A stretch of DNA of 64,000 nt from a bacterium (GTDB lineage Bacteria > Bacteroidota > Ignavibacteria > Kapaibacteriales > UBA2268): the NCBI GenBank assembly GCA_030431515.1, contig JAUIIX010000009.1:27047-91046 (forward strand), in the 5' to 3' direction. The stretch's first letter is position 1, and each line of letters opens with the position of its first letter. Positions 7,600-15,777 of this stretch are shown piece by piece. The translations under genes were made by a program, and so were the position numbers. Below the pieces are notes generated by a model. The model saw only the letters and a list, made by a program, of their open reading frames with translations. It had not been told where the DNA came from and ran no database searches.

Positions 7600-8603
7600 T
7601 ATGGATTTATCCTTAAATAAGTATATTTTAAAATCAGTTCTAATGCGATTAAAGCAAATGCTAATAAAGCAAAAAATAAATATTCTTCACTGTAATCATT
7701 AAAGTAAGCAATGTCTATTTCAGTTCTTTCAAGATTGTCAATTTCTTCATAAACAGTTTCTAAAGACTTATTATCAGTAGCACGGAAGTATTGTCCCTTT
7801 GTTAATTCTGCAATTTTTTTCATTGTATCTTCGTCAAGGTCAACATCAACATTTTGATATCTTATTCCAAAAGGAGTTTTAACTGGGTAAGGGGCTTTTC
7901 CTCTTGTTCCTATTCCTATTGTGTATGTTTTTATATCAAATGTTCTTGCAAGCTCTGCTGCTGTCTCTGGTGCTATAAAACCAGTGTTGCTAACACCATC
8001 AGTAAGCAATATTGCTACTTTTGATTTTGATTTACTGTCTTTTAATCTTGATACTGCTGTTGATAAACCGTCTCCAATTGCAGTTCCATCTTTTATTTTA
8101 CCTGTTTCGAGTTGCGAAAGCACTGTTTTAACTACTGCATGATCAATTGTAACTGGAGTTTGGGTAAAGCTCTCACCAGCAAAGATAACTAATCCTATTC
8201 TATCATTTGGTCTTTTGTCAATGAACTCCATAGCAGTTTTTTTAGCTGCTTCAAGTCGATTAGGTTTAAAATCTTCTGCTAGCATAGAAGTTGAAACATC
8301 TATTGTAAGGACTATATCAATTCCTTCACTTTTAACATTTCTTCTTGAAGAAGAAGTTTGAGGTCTTGCTATTGCAACTATTAATAATCCAATTGCAAAA
8401 ATTCTTAGAACACTTGGTAAATAAATTAATCTTTGTCTTATTGTTTTTTTTGCATTATTAATAGCATCACTTGTTGGCAATACTAATTCTGGGTAAAGTT
8501 TTTTGTTCTTCCAAATAAGCCATGCAAGCATAATTGGAATTACAAGTAAAAACCACAAATACTCTGGATTAGCAAATTTAATATCATTAAAATTTGGAAT
8601 CAT
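7599..8603 (-). CDS. batA: BatA, von Willebrand A domain membrane protein
   Basis: This 334-residue protein has two N-terminal membrane helices (about 15-33 and 62-80), a cell-envelope-facing VWA domain with an intact metal-ion site (DVSTS at 102-106, plus a downstream T and D), and a third helix near the C-terminus (about 306-328). This is the BatA/BatB layout. Bat proteins were linked to aerotolerance in Bacteroides fragilis and to envelope stress in Leptospira; the molecular role is unresolved. The BatD-like gene ends directly before its ATG, and rluB overlaps its stop. The paralogue BatB lies about 36 kb away with the TPR protein BatC, so the locus is split. Confidence 0.9.
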   Translation of the reverse strand: MIPNFNDIKFANPEYLWFLLVIPIMLAWLIWKNKKLYPELVLPTSDAINNAKKTIRQRLIYLPSVLRIFAIGLLIVAIARPQTSSSRRNVKSEGIDIVLTIDVSTSMLAEDFKPNRLEAAKKTAMEFIDKRPNDRIGLVIFAGESFTQTPVTIDHAVVKTVLSQLETGKIKDGTAIGDGLSTAVSRLKDSKSKSKVAILLTDGVSNTGFIAPETAAELARTFDIKTYTIGIGTRGKAPYPVKTPFGIRYQNVDVDLDEDTMKKIAELTKGQYFRATDNKSLETVYEEIDNLERTEIDIAYFNDYSEEYLFFALLAFALIALELILKYTYLRINP

Positions 8604-9554
8604 TTAGTCCTCTTCTTCCTCATTTTTAACAATTAAACTTTTAGTTTTTTCAACAAAATCGAAAGCATAATTAATTGCACTTTCATTAATTTCTTGAATT
8701 GGCTTTTCTTTAGCGAATTTAACTAAATCTGAATTTGTGAAGATAAACTTTAAGTTAGAGAATAATATTTCATCAATATTTTTAGATTTTAATTCTTCTA
8801 ATATTTCTGATGATGTCATATCAAGTGCGTTGATATCATATACTCTAAATATATATATTCTAAGAATATCAGTCAGTTTTGTATAATAAAGTTTAAACTC
8901 ATTGTTTTGCCAAAGTTTCTCTTCACTTAGTTTTTTTAATGCTTCTAATGCCAGAATATCAGCAGGGATTTTAGGGTCATAAGGAACATTATCTTCTTCC
9001 TTAACTCTATTTTTATAGTATTTTTTATACAAATACCATAAAATTAGTGCTAATATTAGAAATCCTAAAGTAAAGTATATATAATTGATGATTTCCCAAA
9101 TTGAAAATGGAACATCCATTAATGGCTTTATATCCTTGAATGTCTGTGTTGTATCAATCTGAACTGAATTAACATAAACAGGGATTGAATTAGTAGATAT
9201 TGTTCTAAAATCAGCGAGTTTATTTGAATCATTTTTATCTTTATAAACAAATTTGATTGATGGAATTTCAAAATGACCACTATCGAACTGAATTAAAGAT
9301 AAATTTTGTTTATACTTTAGAATATTTTCTTGCTTAATAGTATCAATTTTAGAAATATTTATAATTTCAAATGATGATAAAGTATCACTGTAATTAGGAA
9401 AAATAATATCATATTCACCATTAGAATTTATTTCAAATGACATTATAAGCTCTTCACCAATAACTATATTATTGCTATTGACGGTAGCTACTACATTTGG
9501 CTCATTAGAGTATGATAAGGTATTTAGAAGTAATAATATTAGTAAAGTTTTCAT
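8604..9554 (-). CDS. BatD-like membrane protein with DUF4381-like C-terminal part
   Basis: This 316-residue protein has a signal peptide (about 1-16), an extracytoplasmic beta-rich region (about 20-140), one membrane helix (about 155-178, YIYFTLGFLILALILWYLY) and a cytoplasmic helical part in which LEALKKLSEEKLWQ and YYTKLTDILRIYIF stand out. That layout resembles proteins between MoxR and BatA in many genomes (BatD N-terminus, DUF4381-like C-terminus). The assignment rests on architecture and its position immediately upstream of batA. It probably works with BatA at the membrane. Neither the MoxR ATPase nor the DUF58 protein usually found in this neighbourhood is in the window. Confidence 0.6.
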   Translation of the reverse strand: MKTLLILLLLNTLSYSNEPNVVATVNSNNIVIGEELIMSFEINSNGEYDIIFPNYSDTLSSFEIINISKIDTIKQENILKYKQNLSLIQFDSGHFEIPSIKFVYKDKNDSNKLADFRTISTNSIPVYVNSVQIDTTQTFKDIKPLMDVPFSIWEIINYIYFTLGFLILALILWYLYKKYYKNRVKEEDNVPYDPKIPADILALEALKKLSEEKLWQNNEFKLYYTKLTDILRIYIFRVYDINALDMTSSEILEELKSKNIDEILFSNLKFIFTNSDLVKFAKEKPIQEINESAINYAFDFVEKTKSLIVKNEEEED

Positions 9555-9616
9555 AGTTTTTTATAGCATTTCACAACGCAAAACAATCAGGATATACGAA
9601 TCAAAGTTAAAAAAGT

Positions 9617-10285
9617 TTAGTTATTTAATACTGCTTTTGTTAAAAAATCTTTTACATCTTTAGCAGCATAATAATATTCAATTAATAACTCTTTTATATT
9701 ATCAGATATTATATGTTTTTTGTCAAGTTCAGTCCAATAATATAGTTGCTTATTTGCTAAATAAGGTTCTTTTTTAGCAATTTCTTTAAAATCTTTGGGA
9801 ATGATTTTATTTTTTTCACCTTGAAGTTTTCCATAGTATTTAACAAATTTTTTATCATTTATTACTTCTTGAAATTCATCAAGGTTATTTGCAATATAAG
9901 TTCTAAAATTTAAAATTTGGTGTTTGTCTGCTTGATAAATACCACCTGCTAAATTAATTCCTTCATATCCAAGTTGAAAATAATATCCAGGATAGAAGTT
10001 ATCTTTTTTAGTCATCGCACTTATTATAGCACCAACATGATTTTTATAAGGTGTTTTATCTGCAGAAAATCTAATATCTCTATTAATTCTGAAAATTGCA
10101 TCTTTTGCTTGCATTGTAATATTATCATCAAGAGATAATTCCGCTATCAAATCAGTAACGAAGTTATTAAATGGATCTTTTACAATTTTTAAATATCTTT
10201 TTCTATTTTCATCAAACCAATTTTTATTGTTATTTTCTTCGAGTTCTTTAAAAAAATTCAGAAAATCCTGTTCAAAATACTTCAT
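9617..10285 (-). CDS. DUF2461 family protein
   Basis: This 222-residue protein matches the DUF2461 family (also known as TIGR02453) along its length: the N-terminal FLKELEENNNKNWFDENRKRY segment, the central FRINRDIRFSADKTPYKNHVGA box and a GYYFQLGYEGINLAGGIY strand region. No activity is known for the family. Its ATG overlaps the apaG stop (TAATG), so the two genes are coupled. It has no signal peptide and is probably cytoplasmic. Confidence 0.9.
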   Translation of the reverse strand: MKYFEQDFLNFFKELEENNNKNWFDENRKRYLKIVKDPFNNFVTDLIAELSLDDNITMQAKDAIFRINRDIRFSADKTPYKNHVGAIISAMTKKDNFYPGYYFQLGYEGINLAGGIYQADKHQILNFRTYIANNLDEFQEVINDKKFVKYYGKLQGEKNKIIPKDFKEIAKKEPYLANKQLYYWTELDKKHIISDNIKELLIEYYYAAKDVKDFLTKAVLNN

Positions 10286-10689
10286 TATTCATCCTCAATT
10301 AGCTTTTTATTTATGAAATAAAATCTATCAATTTTAGCGTTAAAAGAAGTACCGTCTTCTTTAAGCATTTCAAAGTGACCTTCCATAGTTCCCCATTCAG
10401 TATCGAGAGGGCAATAAGAAGTATAAGTAAAAGTTGAGCCAGGTTTTAGTTCAGGATAATATCCAACAACTCCACCGCCTCTAACTTCGTCTTTTTCACC
10501 ATCTGCATTAATAATACACCAATATCTACTTTGGAGTTTTGCCCAATGATCGCCTATATTGGCTATCTCTACTCTATATGAGAATAAATTCTTTTGACCT
10601 TCTTTTGTGTTTTCTTCTTGTACAAATTCAGGTTCAACAGTGATTTTTATTCCATTGGTAATAGTAACAGAGTTTGCTTTATTTGGCAT
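10285..10689 (-). CDS. apaG: ApaG domain protein
   Basis: This 134-residue protein is the size of ApaG and has its fibronectin-like beta fold. The signature is FSYRVEIANIGDHWAKLQSRYWCIINADG, then GGGVVGYYPELKPGSTFTYTSYCPLDTEWGTMEGHF in pieces along residues 70-110. ApaG was linked to Co2+/Mg2+ resistance in Salmonella, and its domain is also found in F-box and polymerase-delta-interacting proteins; the biochemical role is unclear. It heads the leftward operon apaG - DUF2461 - BatD-like - batA - rluB. Confidence 0.93.
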   Translation of the reverse strand: MPNKANSVTITNGIKITVEPEFVQEENTKEGQKNLFSYRVEIANIGDHWAKLQSRYWCIINADGEKDEVRGGGVVGYYPELKPGSTFTYTSYCPLDTEWGTMEGHFEMLKEDGTSFNAKIDRFYFINKKLIEDE

Positions 10690-10712
10690 AGTGTTTGATA
10701 ATTATTATAAAA

Positions 10713-11816
10713 ATGCAGCAAAATAAAATGATAAACATCACAAAAATAATCCTATTAACGTTTATCTTAGTTTTTACTTTTAAATTAAATGTTTTTTCTC
10801 AAGAAAACATAAATGAAGTTAAACTAAGTATTAAACATTTATCTGATTCTTTATTAATCTTAGATTTACGAACTAAGACTAATTTGAATAAGTTAAATAG
10901 TCTTGCTAAAACAAGTAAGAACGATTATAATAAAAATAGAAATAGACTAAATAAACTTAGTGAATCAGTTTTAAAAAATATTCAAGATATTAATTTAATC
11001 AATGAAGATATTTCTAAAAATAAAAGAGATATTAGTGATATTAGGATTTTAATCTATGATATGGAAGTAGATTATACTAAATTAGTAAATAGATTAAATG
11101 AAATAGAAGATTTTTTAAAAGAAACTAAAGATGAAATTGATATTTTAAAGCAAAATCAAACTGCAATTTATGAAGATATTGAAATAATTCATAATAAGCA
11201 AAGAGATATGGGAGTAAAATTAAATCAACTTCCTGAAATACTTTTTTGTAGAGAATGTATTCCGACTATTGCTTTCGGTCTTGGAGGGAGTTTTTTTCCA
11301 ACAAATATTGTAGATATTCCAAATTCTTATGCTTGGAGTATTGATGCAAGGTATTTAGTTAATGAAAATATTAGTATTATTGCAGAGGCAAATTTCCCTA
11401 AAGTACTAATTAGATCAATACCTCCTATGAACGGAAGTAATTTTATGGTTGATAAATGGGATATTAGTATCTACTCTTTGGGAGTAAACTTTTCATTATA
11501 TAGTTTTTTTGAAAATAAAATAAATATCTCTGGCGGAAGTTCATTGTTTTATGCTTTAGGTGATTTGGATAATTTTTATAATCAAAGTCAGTATAATACT
11601 AAAACAAAAATTGACCAAAACAAAGCAGGACTTATGTTAGATTTAGAATTATCATATCGAGATTACTTAAATAAAAATCCTTTAGAGTATTATATTAGTT
11701 TTAACTCATATATTTCGAGTTCCAATATACTACTTACTAACTCAGTTGGTCAATTTACTGACATAGGATTATTTTTACCTTCATTAAAAACTGGTATAAG
11801 GTTTAATTTCTATTAA
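10713..11816 (+). CDS. Exported coiled-coil protein with C-terminal beta-barrel-like domain
   Basis: I do not recognise a named family. From the ATG at 10713 (or 10728, which fits the signal peptide best) there is a signal peptide ending near VFSQ, a heptad-rich helical region of about 130 residues (K/N/D/I/L-rich), then a region of alternating short strands ending in the terminal aromatic FNFY. A terminal Phe/Tyr on the last strand is typical of outer-membrane beta-barrels. I infer a periplasmic coiled coil attached to a small barrel. A longer frame begins at TTG 10695, only 5 bases from the divergent apaG start, and is unlikely. A strong terminator follows. Confidence 0.65.
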   Translation: MQQNKMINITKIILLTFILVFTFKLNVFSQENINEVKLSIKHLSDSLLILDLRTKTNLNKLNSLAKTSKNDYNKNRNRLNKLSESVLKNIQDINLINEDISKNKRDISDIRILIYDMEVDYTKLVNRLNEIEDFLKETKDEIDILKQNQTAIYEDIEIIHNKQRDMGVKLNQLPEILFCRECIPTIAFGLGGSFFPTNIVDIPNSYAWSIDARYLVNENISIIAEANFPKVLIRSIPPMNGSNFMVDKWDISIYSLGVNFSLYSFFENKINISGGSSLFYALGDLDNFYNQSQYNTKTKIDQNKAGLMLDLELSYRDYLNKNPLEYYISFNSYISSSNILLTNSVGQFTDIGLFLPSLKTGIRFNFY

Positions 11817-11860
11817 AGATGATATTTCTATAATATTTATATACTTACTAAAATTTAATG

Positions 11861-11890
11861 AAAAGTAGAATTATCAACAATTCTACTTTT
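11861..11890 (+). terminator. Strong terminator after the coiled-coil/barrel gene
   Basis: AAAAGTAGAATT pairs perfectly with AATTCTACTTTT over 12 bp with a 6-base loop, and a T-tract continues for several bases. Confidence 0.85.
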
Positions 11891-11966
11891 TTTTTATACT
11901 TTATTAATATTTCTTAAAATATTCGTAATTTTAACTTTATTTTATTTACATTTTAGGAAATAATCA

Positions 11967-13562
11967 ATGACATATAATGTAACTCCAAATAATTCAAGTT
12001 TAGATTATCTGAATATTAAAGATGCAAAAGTACATTGGAACTTATCACCAGATGAATTAGCACAAATATCTGTTGATAAAAATATGGCTCAAAAAGCTGA
12101 TAATGGTGCAATTTCTGTAAATACAGGAGAATTTACTGGTAGGTCGCCTAAGGATAGATTTATCGTAAAAGATTCTGTAACGAATGATGCAGTCTGGTGG
12201 GGAGATGTAAATATTGCATTTGATTCTAATAAATTTGATAAATTGTATGATAAAGTAACTAATTTTCTATCAAATAAAGAATTGTATGCACGTGACGCTT
12301 ATGTATGTGCTGACCCAAATTATAAAATGAATTTAAGAGTAATAACTGAATATCCTTGGTCGAGTTTATTTGCTCATAATATGTTTTTAAGACCAAGTGA
12401 AGAAGAATTGAAAAACCCATCTCCAGAATGGACAATAGTTTGTGCTCCAAGTTTTATGGCAAACCCTGAAGAAGATGGAACAAGACAACATAATTTCGCT
12501 ATATTAAATTTTGAAAGAAAAATTGCTTTAATTGGTGGAACTGGTTATACTGGTGAAATTAAAAAAGGTATTTTCTCAGCATTGAACTTTATTTTACCTC
12601 ATCAAAAGAATGTATTATCAATGCACTGCTCTGCTAATGTAGGGAAAGATGGTGATACTGCATTGTTCTTTGGTTTATCTGGAACTGGTAAAACTACTTT
12701 ATCTGCTGACCCAGATAGAAAATTAATTGGTGATGATGAGCATGGCTGGTCTGATAATAGTGTATTCAACTTTGAAGGTGGATGTTATGCTAAAGTAATT
12801 GACTTAAGTGAAGAAAAAGAACCTGATATTTATAGAGCAATTAGACCAGGTGCTTTACTTGAAAATGTTACTTTCAAAAATGGAAATGAAGTAGATTACG
12901 AAAGTTCTAAAATTACTGAAAATACTCGTGTATCTTACCCATTATATCATATTGATAATACTCAAGACCCAGCTGTTGGTCCGCAACCAAAGAATATATT
13001 TTTCTTAACTTGTGATGCTTATGGTGTTTTACCTCCAATAAGTAAATTGAGCCCAGGTCAAGCTGCTTATCACTTTATTTCTGGTTATACTGCTAAAGTT
13101 GCAGGAACAGAAGCTGGACTTACTGAACCAAAAACTACTTTCAGTGCTTGTTTTGGTGGTCCATTTATGTTATTGCACCCTGGTGTTTATGCTGATATGT
13201 TAAGCAAGAAAATTAGAGAATCTGGTGCAAGAGTTTGGTTAGTTAATACTGGCTGGACAGGTGGTGCGTATGGTACTGGTAATAGAATGAGTTTGAAACA
13301 TACTCGTTCGGTAATTACGGCAGCTTTAAATGGTGAATTAGATAATGTGGAGTATTACACTTCTGATATATTTAATTTACAAGTTCCTAAAACTTGTCCT
13401 AATGTTCCTTCAGAAATATTGAACCCAAGAAATACATGGGCTGATAAAGATAAATTTGATGAAACTGCAAGAAATTTATCTAAACAATTTAATGCAAACT
13501 TTGCAAAATTTGAAGATGGATCAACAGAAGAAACTTTATCTGGTGCACCTTCTGTTAAGTAA
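11967..13562 (+). CDS. pckA: Phosphoenolpyruvate carboxykinase (ATP)
   Basis: The enzyme decarboxylates and phosphorylates oxaloacetate to PEP with ATP, the entry to gluconeogenesis. The 531-residue length is standard. Visible motifs: the substrate loop GRSPKDRFIV near residue 53, the P-loop GLSGTGKTTLSAD, and the metal-binding kinase-2 loop LIGDDEHGW, which define the ATP-type family. The C-terminal half has NTGWTGGAYGTG, also diagnostic. The gene stands alone with its own terminator, which runs close to the ribosome site of the next gene. With amino-acid catabolic enzymes nearby, a gluconeogenic role is likely; fixation in the reverse direction is possible too. Confidence 0.97.
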   Translation: MTYNVTPNNSSLDYLNIKDAKVHWNLSPDELAQISVDKNMAQKADNGAISVNTGEFTGRSPKDRFIVKDSVTNDAVWWGDVNIAFDSNKFDKLYDKVTNFLSNKELYARDAYVCADPNYKMNLRVITEYPWSSLFAHNMFLRPSEEELKNPSPEWTIVCAPSFMANPEEDGTRQHNFAILNFERKIALIGGTGYTGEIKKGIFSALNFILPHQKNVLSMHCSANVGKDGDTALFFGLSGTGKTTLSADPDRKLIGDDEHGWSDNSVFNFEGGCYAKVIDLSEEKEPDIYRAIRPGALLENVTFKNGNEVDYESSKITENTRVSYPLYHIDNTQDPAVGPQPKNIFFLTCDAYGVLPPISKLSPGQAAYHFISGYTAKVAGTEAGLTEPKTTFSACFGGPFMLLHPGVYADMLSKKIRESGARVWLVNTGWTGGAYGTGNRMSLKHTRSVITAALNGELDNVEYYTSDIFNLQVPKTCPNVPSEILNPRNTWADKDKFDETARNLSKQFNANFAKFEDGSTEETLSGAPSVK

Positions 13563-13583
13563 TATTATTTTTTAATTTAAGTT

Positions 13584-13619
13584 TAACCCAATCTTAATGG
13601 ATTGGGTTTATCTTTTTTT
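13584..13619 (+). terminator. pckA terminator, abutting the next gene's ribosome site
   Basis: AACCCAATC and GATTGGGTT form a 9-bp stem with a short AT loop, followed by TTATC and a run of nine T. The T-run ends right before the GGAG of the aminotransferase gene. Confidence 0.8.
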
Positions 13620-13632
13620 TTGGAGAATATCA

Positions 13633-14835
13633 TTGGCTTTAAATTATATAAAACCCGCTAGAAGAACTGAAAAAATAAAATATGCAATTAGAGATATTAT
13701 TGTTTTGGCTGATGAAGTTGCTAAAACTGGTATGAAAATGCACTATTTGAATATTGGTGATCCAAATGTATATGACTTTGAAACACCAAGTAAATTAGTT
13801 GAGATAGTTCACAAAGCAATGTTGGAAAATAAGAATGGTTACTCGCCTTCTTCGGGGATTCCAATTGCAATTGATGCGATTAAAGAAGATGCTAAAAATA
13901 AAGGCATTGAGAATATTTTAGATGTTTTTGTTACAACAGGTGCTGCTGAAGCAATTGAAGTTTCACTTACTGCTTTACTTAATAATGGCGATAATTTTTT
14001 AATGCCAACTCCTGGTTATCCACTTTATACAGCTATTCAAGCGAAATTAGAGTGTGAACCAAATCCATATTATCTTGATGAAGAAAATGGATGGCAACCT
14101 GATGTTGAGGATATTAGAAAAAAAGTAAATAGTAAAACTAAAGCGATTATTCTAATTAATCCTAATAATCCAACTGGGTCTATTGCTTCAAGAAAAGTTT
14201 TAGAAGAGATAATTGAAATTGCAGTTGCTCATAATTTAGTGATTATTGCAGATGAGATTTATGATAAATTAATTTTTGATGATAAAGAGATGATTTCAAT
14301 TGCTTCTCTTAATAAAGAGGCAAATTGTATCACTTTCTCTGGCTTATCTAAGAATTTCTTAGCTCCAGGTTGGAGAATTGGTTGGGGTGTTGTTTCTGGT
14401 AAAAAAGAATTTATGGGCGATTATGTTGAGGCAATTAATAAAATATTACGCTCTCGTGTTTCTGCAAATCATCCTTTACAATATGCTATCCCTGAAGCTC
14501 TTTTAGGTGATAAATCACATATAATTGAAACAATTGAAAAACTTCAAAGTCGTAGAAATTTAGTAATAGATAAAATTGCAAAAATTGATGGAATTGATCT
14601 TGTTCAACCAGAAGGAGCTTTCTATGCTTTCCCGAAAATTGATGTAAAAGATGATTGGGATTTCTGTAGAAAATTGCTAACTGAAACTGGTGTAATTGTA
14701 GTGCCGGGTGATGGTTTTGGTCAAAAGCCAGATACTAAACATTTTAGAATTGTTATCTGCCCAACTGAAGATGTTCTTGATGAAGCATTTGATTTGTTAG
14801 GTGATTTTTATAAAGAATATAGGAAAAGTTTATGA
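13633..14835 (+). CDS. PLP-dependent class I/II aminotransferase (AlaA/AspC-like)
   Basis: I place the start at TTG 13633, which has GGAG 7 bases upstream and gives MALNYIKPARRTEK; an upstream TTG at 13597 lies inside the pckA terminator and is not credible. The 400-residue protein is a fold-type I transaminase: the AsnPro segment INPNNPTGS, the ADEIYDKLIF strand, and the PLP lysine in FSGLSKNFLAPGWRIGW. This pattern resembles alanine/aspartate aminotransferases of the AlaA-AlaT group. Substrate is not determined by sequence. Its stop overlaps the dapB start by 4 bases (ATGA), so the pair may be linked through aspartate or lysine/cell-wall metabolism. Confidence 0.88.
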   Translation: MALNYIKPARRTEKIKYAIRDIIVLADEVAKTGMKMHYLNIGDPNVYDFETPSKLVEIVHKAMLENKNGYSPSSGIPIAIDAIKEDAKNKGIENILDVFVTTGAAEAIEVSLTALLNNGDNFLMPTPGYPLYTAIQAKLECEPNPYYLDEENGWQPDVEDIRKKVNSKTKAIILINPNNPTGSIASRKVLEEIIEIAVAHNLVIIADEIYDKLIFDDKEMISIASLNKEANCITFSGLSKNFLAPGWRIGWGVVSGKKEFMGDYVEAINKILRSRVSANHPLQYAIPEALLGDKSHIIETIEKLQSRRNLVIDKIAKIDGIDLVQPEGAFYAFPKIDVKDDWDFCRKLLTETGVIVVPGDGFGQKPDTKHFRIVICPTEDVLDEAFDLLGDFYKEYRKSL

Positions 14836-15563
14836 GTATTGCGATAGTTGGCTATGGTAGAATGGGACAAGAAATTGAGTCCACTGCCAATGAACAAGGT
14901 GTTAAAATTAATGCAATATTTGATGTAAAAAATCATCTTACTAATTTGAGTGATTACGATTTTTCAACTGCTATTGAGTTTACTAATCCAGATTCTGTTA
15001 TCGAGAATATTAAACTTCTCGCTGAAAATGGAAGAAATATTGTAACTGGAACTACTGGCTGGTATGGTCAAATAGATGAGGTTCAGAAAATAGTAGAGCA
15101 TAATAAAATTGGTTTTATTTGGGGTTCAAATTTTTCTGTTGGTGTTAATTTATTTTTTAAAATAGTTGAAAATGCATCTAAAGTTTTTAATTCATTTGAA
15201 GATTTTGATGTTATGGTTCATGAAATGCACCACAAAAGAAAATTAGATAGTCCATCTGGCACTGCTTTGAAATTAGGATATTTAATCAATGAAAATATTG
15301 ACAGAAAAGAAAGTATTGTGAGTGATAAAATAGATGGTGAAATAGATCCTAAAGCACTTCATATAAGTTCAACTCGTGGTGGAGAAATATTTGGTAAGCA
15401 CTCAGTATATTTTGATTCAGTTTCTGACGAGATACTACTATCACATAATGCAAAAAACAGAAAAGGATTTGCCAAAGGAGCTGTACTTGCTTCCGAATGG
15501 ATATATAACCGTAAAGGATTTTATGAATTTAGAGAAGTAATTGAAGATATAGTTCAGATATAG
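14832..15563 (+). CDS. dapB: 4-hydroxy-tetrahydrodipicolinate reductase
   Basis: DapB reduces hydroxy-tetrahydrodipicolinate with NAD(P)H in the lysine/diaminopimelate pathway. The 243-residue chain has an N-terminal Rossmann loop (IVGYGRMGQ, residues 5-13), the TGTTGW segment near 70, and the catalytic motif EMHHKRKLDSPSGTA with the proton-donor His pair and Lys. The length fits the shorter DapB branch. It overlaps the aminotransferase by ATGA. Diaminopimelate is needed for peptidoglycan, so this gene also marks a walled Gram-negative cell. Confidence 0.95.
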   Translation: MSIAIVGYGRMGQEIESTANEQGVKINAIFDVKNHLTNLSDYDFSTAIEFTNPDSVIENIKLLAENGRNIVTGTTGWYGQIDEVQKIVEHNKIGFIWGSNFSVGVNLFFKIVENASKVFNSFEDFDVMVHEMHHKRKLDSPSGTALKLGYLINENIDRKESIVSDKIDGEIDPKALHISSTRGGEIFGKHSVYFDSVSDEILLSHNAKNRKGFAKGAVLASEWIYNRKGFYEFREVIEDIVQI

Positions 15564-15585
15564 TATTGTTTTAAGTTTACAATCA

Positions 15586-15611
15586 AAAGCCATTTAGAGA
15601 TAAATGGCTTT
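15586..15611 (+). terminator. dapB terminator
   Basis: AAAGCCATTTA and TAAATGGCTTT form an 11-bp stem around GAGA, followed by a T-tract. Confidence 0.85.
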
Positions 15612-15618
15612 TTTTTTG

Positions 15619-15680
15619 ATTCTTCGGCTACGCCTCAGAATGACGGGGAGTTTTTATGGATTCACCACTTCGCTCTGAAT
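15619..15680 (-). repeat. Bipartite GNA-loop hairpin repeat, copy B (inverted)
   Basis: Read on the minus strand, this is the same ordered pair as at 1043: a 21-base hairpin (15660-15680) with ATTCA/TGAAT stem and GAA loop, an 18-base spacer with CATAAAAACT, and a 23-base hairpin (15619-15641) with ATTCT/AGAAT, GA/GA, GGC/GCC and a GTA loop. It directly follows the dapB terminator T-run. Confidence 0.75.
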
Positions 15681-15730
15681 GACCTAGATAATACTTGTAA
15701 GATAATGAAATATGTGAAGAAATACATAAA

Positions 15731-15752
15731 AAAAGGAGCCGAAGCTCCTTTT
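15731..15752 (-). terminator. Glutamine synthetase terminator (cUUCGg loop)
   Basis: On the minus strand AAAAGGAGC-UUCG-GCUCCUUUU, nearly identical to the E2 terminator at 1835-1856, followed by a U-tract. Confidence 0.85.
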
Positions 15753-15777
15753 AATTTAATATAAATTTATTATTATT

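Noticed and set aside
13597..13632. N-terminal extension of the aminotransferase
   Set aside because: The TTG at 13597 lies in the pckA terminator stem and T-run; the supported start is 13633.
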